Source: Janthinobacterium rivuli (GTDB lineage Bacteria; Pseudomonadota; Gammaproteobacteria; Burkholderiales; Burkholderiaceae_D). From it: a stretch of DNA of 64,000 nucleotides. Below, in pieces: positions 63,785 through 64,000 of the stretch. Location: assembly GCF_029690045.1 (NCBI RefSeq), contig NZ_CP121464.1:620001-684000 (forward strand). The letters run 5' to 3'. Numbering within the stretch: the first letter of the stretch is position 1; each line of letters starts with the position of its first letter. The position numbers and the translations under genes are program-made. Under the pieces are notes generated by a model, which saw only the letters and a list, made by a program, of their open reading frames with translations, did not search any database and was not told the origin of the DNA.

Positions 63785-64000
63785 TCAGGCAGGCAAGCCG
63801 TGAGCGATCAATTCCAGCGGCAATTCCGTGCTGCACTTGATTTGTTCCATGGAAAAGGCGGACGACACGCCCGTCAATTGCACTGCCTTGATGAGCTTTT
63901 TATAAAACGTGTCGTAGCCCTTGATGTCGGTCGTGACGACTTTCAGCAGGTAATCGATGTCGCCGCTCATGCGGTGAAATTCCTGTACCTCGGGCAAGAC
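63785..64000 (-). CDS. Lrp/AsnC family regulator (partial, 5' end outside window)
   Basis: The C-terminal part (71 residues) of an Lrp-type regulator. The visible piece is the RAM effector domain: EVQEFHRMSGDIDYLLKVV, then YDTFYKKLIKAVQLTGVSSA and the ending IKCSTELPLELIA. The helix-turn-helix lies outside the window. It is a different protein from the Lrp-type regulator at 1639-2169. Confidence 0.88.
   Translation of the reverse strand, partial: VLPEVQEFHRMSGDIDYLLKVVTTDIKGYDTFYKKLIKAVQLTGVSSAFSMEQIKCSTELPLELIAHGLPA

Overview
The window is a 64 kb stretch of a GC-rich betaproteobacterial chromosome. The gene set and gene order (tRNA-Tyr/Gly/Thr-tuf-tRNA-Trp-secE-nusG-rplKAJL-rpoBC, a fused indolepyruvate oxidoreductase beside HPPD, HD-GYP and HDOD signalling proteins) fit Oxalobacteraceae, probably Janthinobacterium or a close relative such as Massilia or Duganella. 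The taxonomic call is an inference from protein character and synteny; no search was run. Both ends cut genes: a CCA-adding enzyme on the left and an Lrp/AsnC regulator on the right.

Layout. 1-7.4 kb: cca, a GNAT acetyltransferase, an Lrp-type regulator divergent from hppD, a pair of REP-like palindromes, and the indolepyruvate oxidoreductase; hppD and the oxidoreductase form an aromatic amino acid catabolism block. 7.4-17.3 kb: an S41 lipoprotein protease, a TonB-dependent receptor whose signal-peptide frame is broken by one base, an M14 carboxypeptidase, an ankyrin/SUFU-like protein, and a tightly coupled glycolipid glycosyltransferase / membrane protein / exported phosphatase operon. 17.3-26.5 kb: a KAP-family P-loop NTPase with a Clp-N-like front end, a CPA2 K+/H+ antiporter, and an ABC ATPase with an ABC permease-M1 aminopeptidase fusion. 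26.5-36.3 kb: a minus-strand run (folM-like reductase, folB, ttcA, LytS-type kinase, LytTR regulator), then MidA-like methyltransferase, a DnaJ-domain membrane protein, an HD-GYP response regulator and a receiver-TPR protein. 36.4-50.6 kb: the translation/transcription core cluster with its tRNAs, promoters and mRNA leader structures. 50.6-64 kb: a tandem array derived from the rpoC 3' end, then a hypothetical protein, a winged-helix regulator, an HDOD protein, an alcohol dehydrogenase/SRPBCC pair, a DUF885 protein, an M48 protease/HPP-CBS pair, a DUF3349-like protein, a periplasmic thioredoxin and a chemoreceptor.

The most unusual structure is immediately downstream of rpoC. A 213-bp unit containing the last part of the rpoC reading frame, its stop codon and its intrinsic terminator is repeated in exact register (50435 to about 51213). 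Each extra unit still has an open, ATG-started frame that mimics the conserved RpoC C-terminus but ends in a different tail. A fifth, decayed unit lies beyond an AT-rich insertion, and its terminator hairpin has been rebuilt with a longer stem. The array looks like a store of alternative RpoC tails, or at least a serial terminator block; neither role is proven. Other items worth checking are the frameshifted TonB receptor, three REP-like elements with a covarying base pair, two palindromes between the Lrp gene and hppD, the Clp-N/KAP fusion and the ankyrin-SUFU protein.
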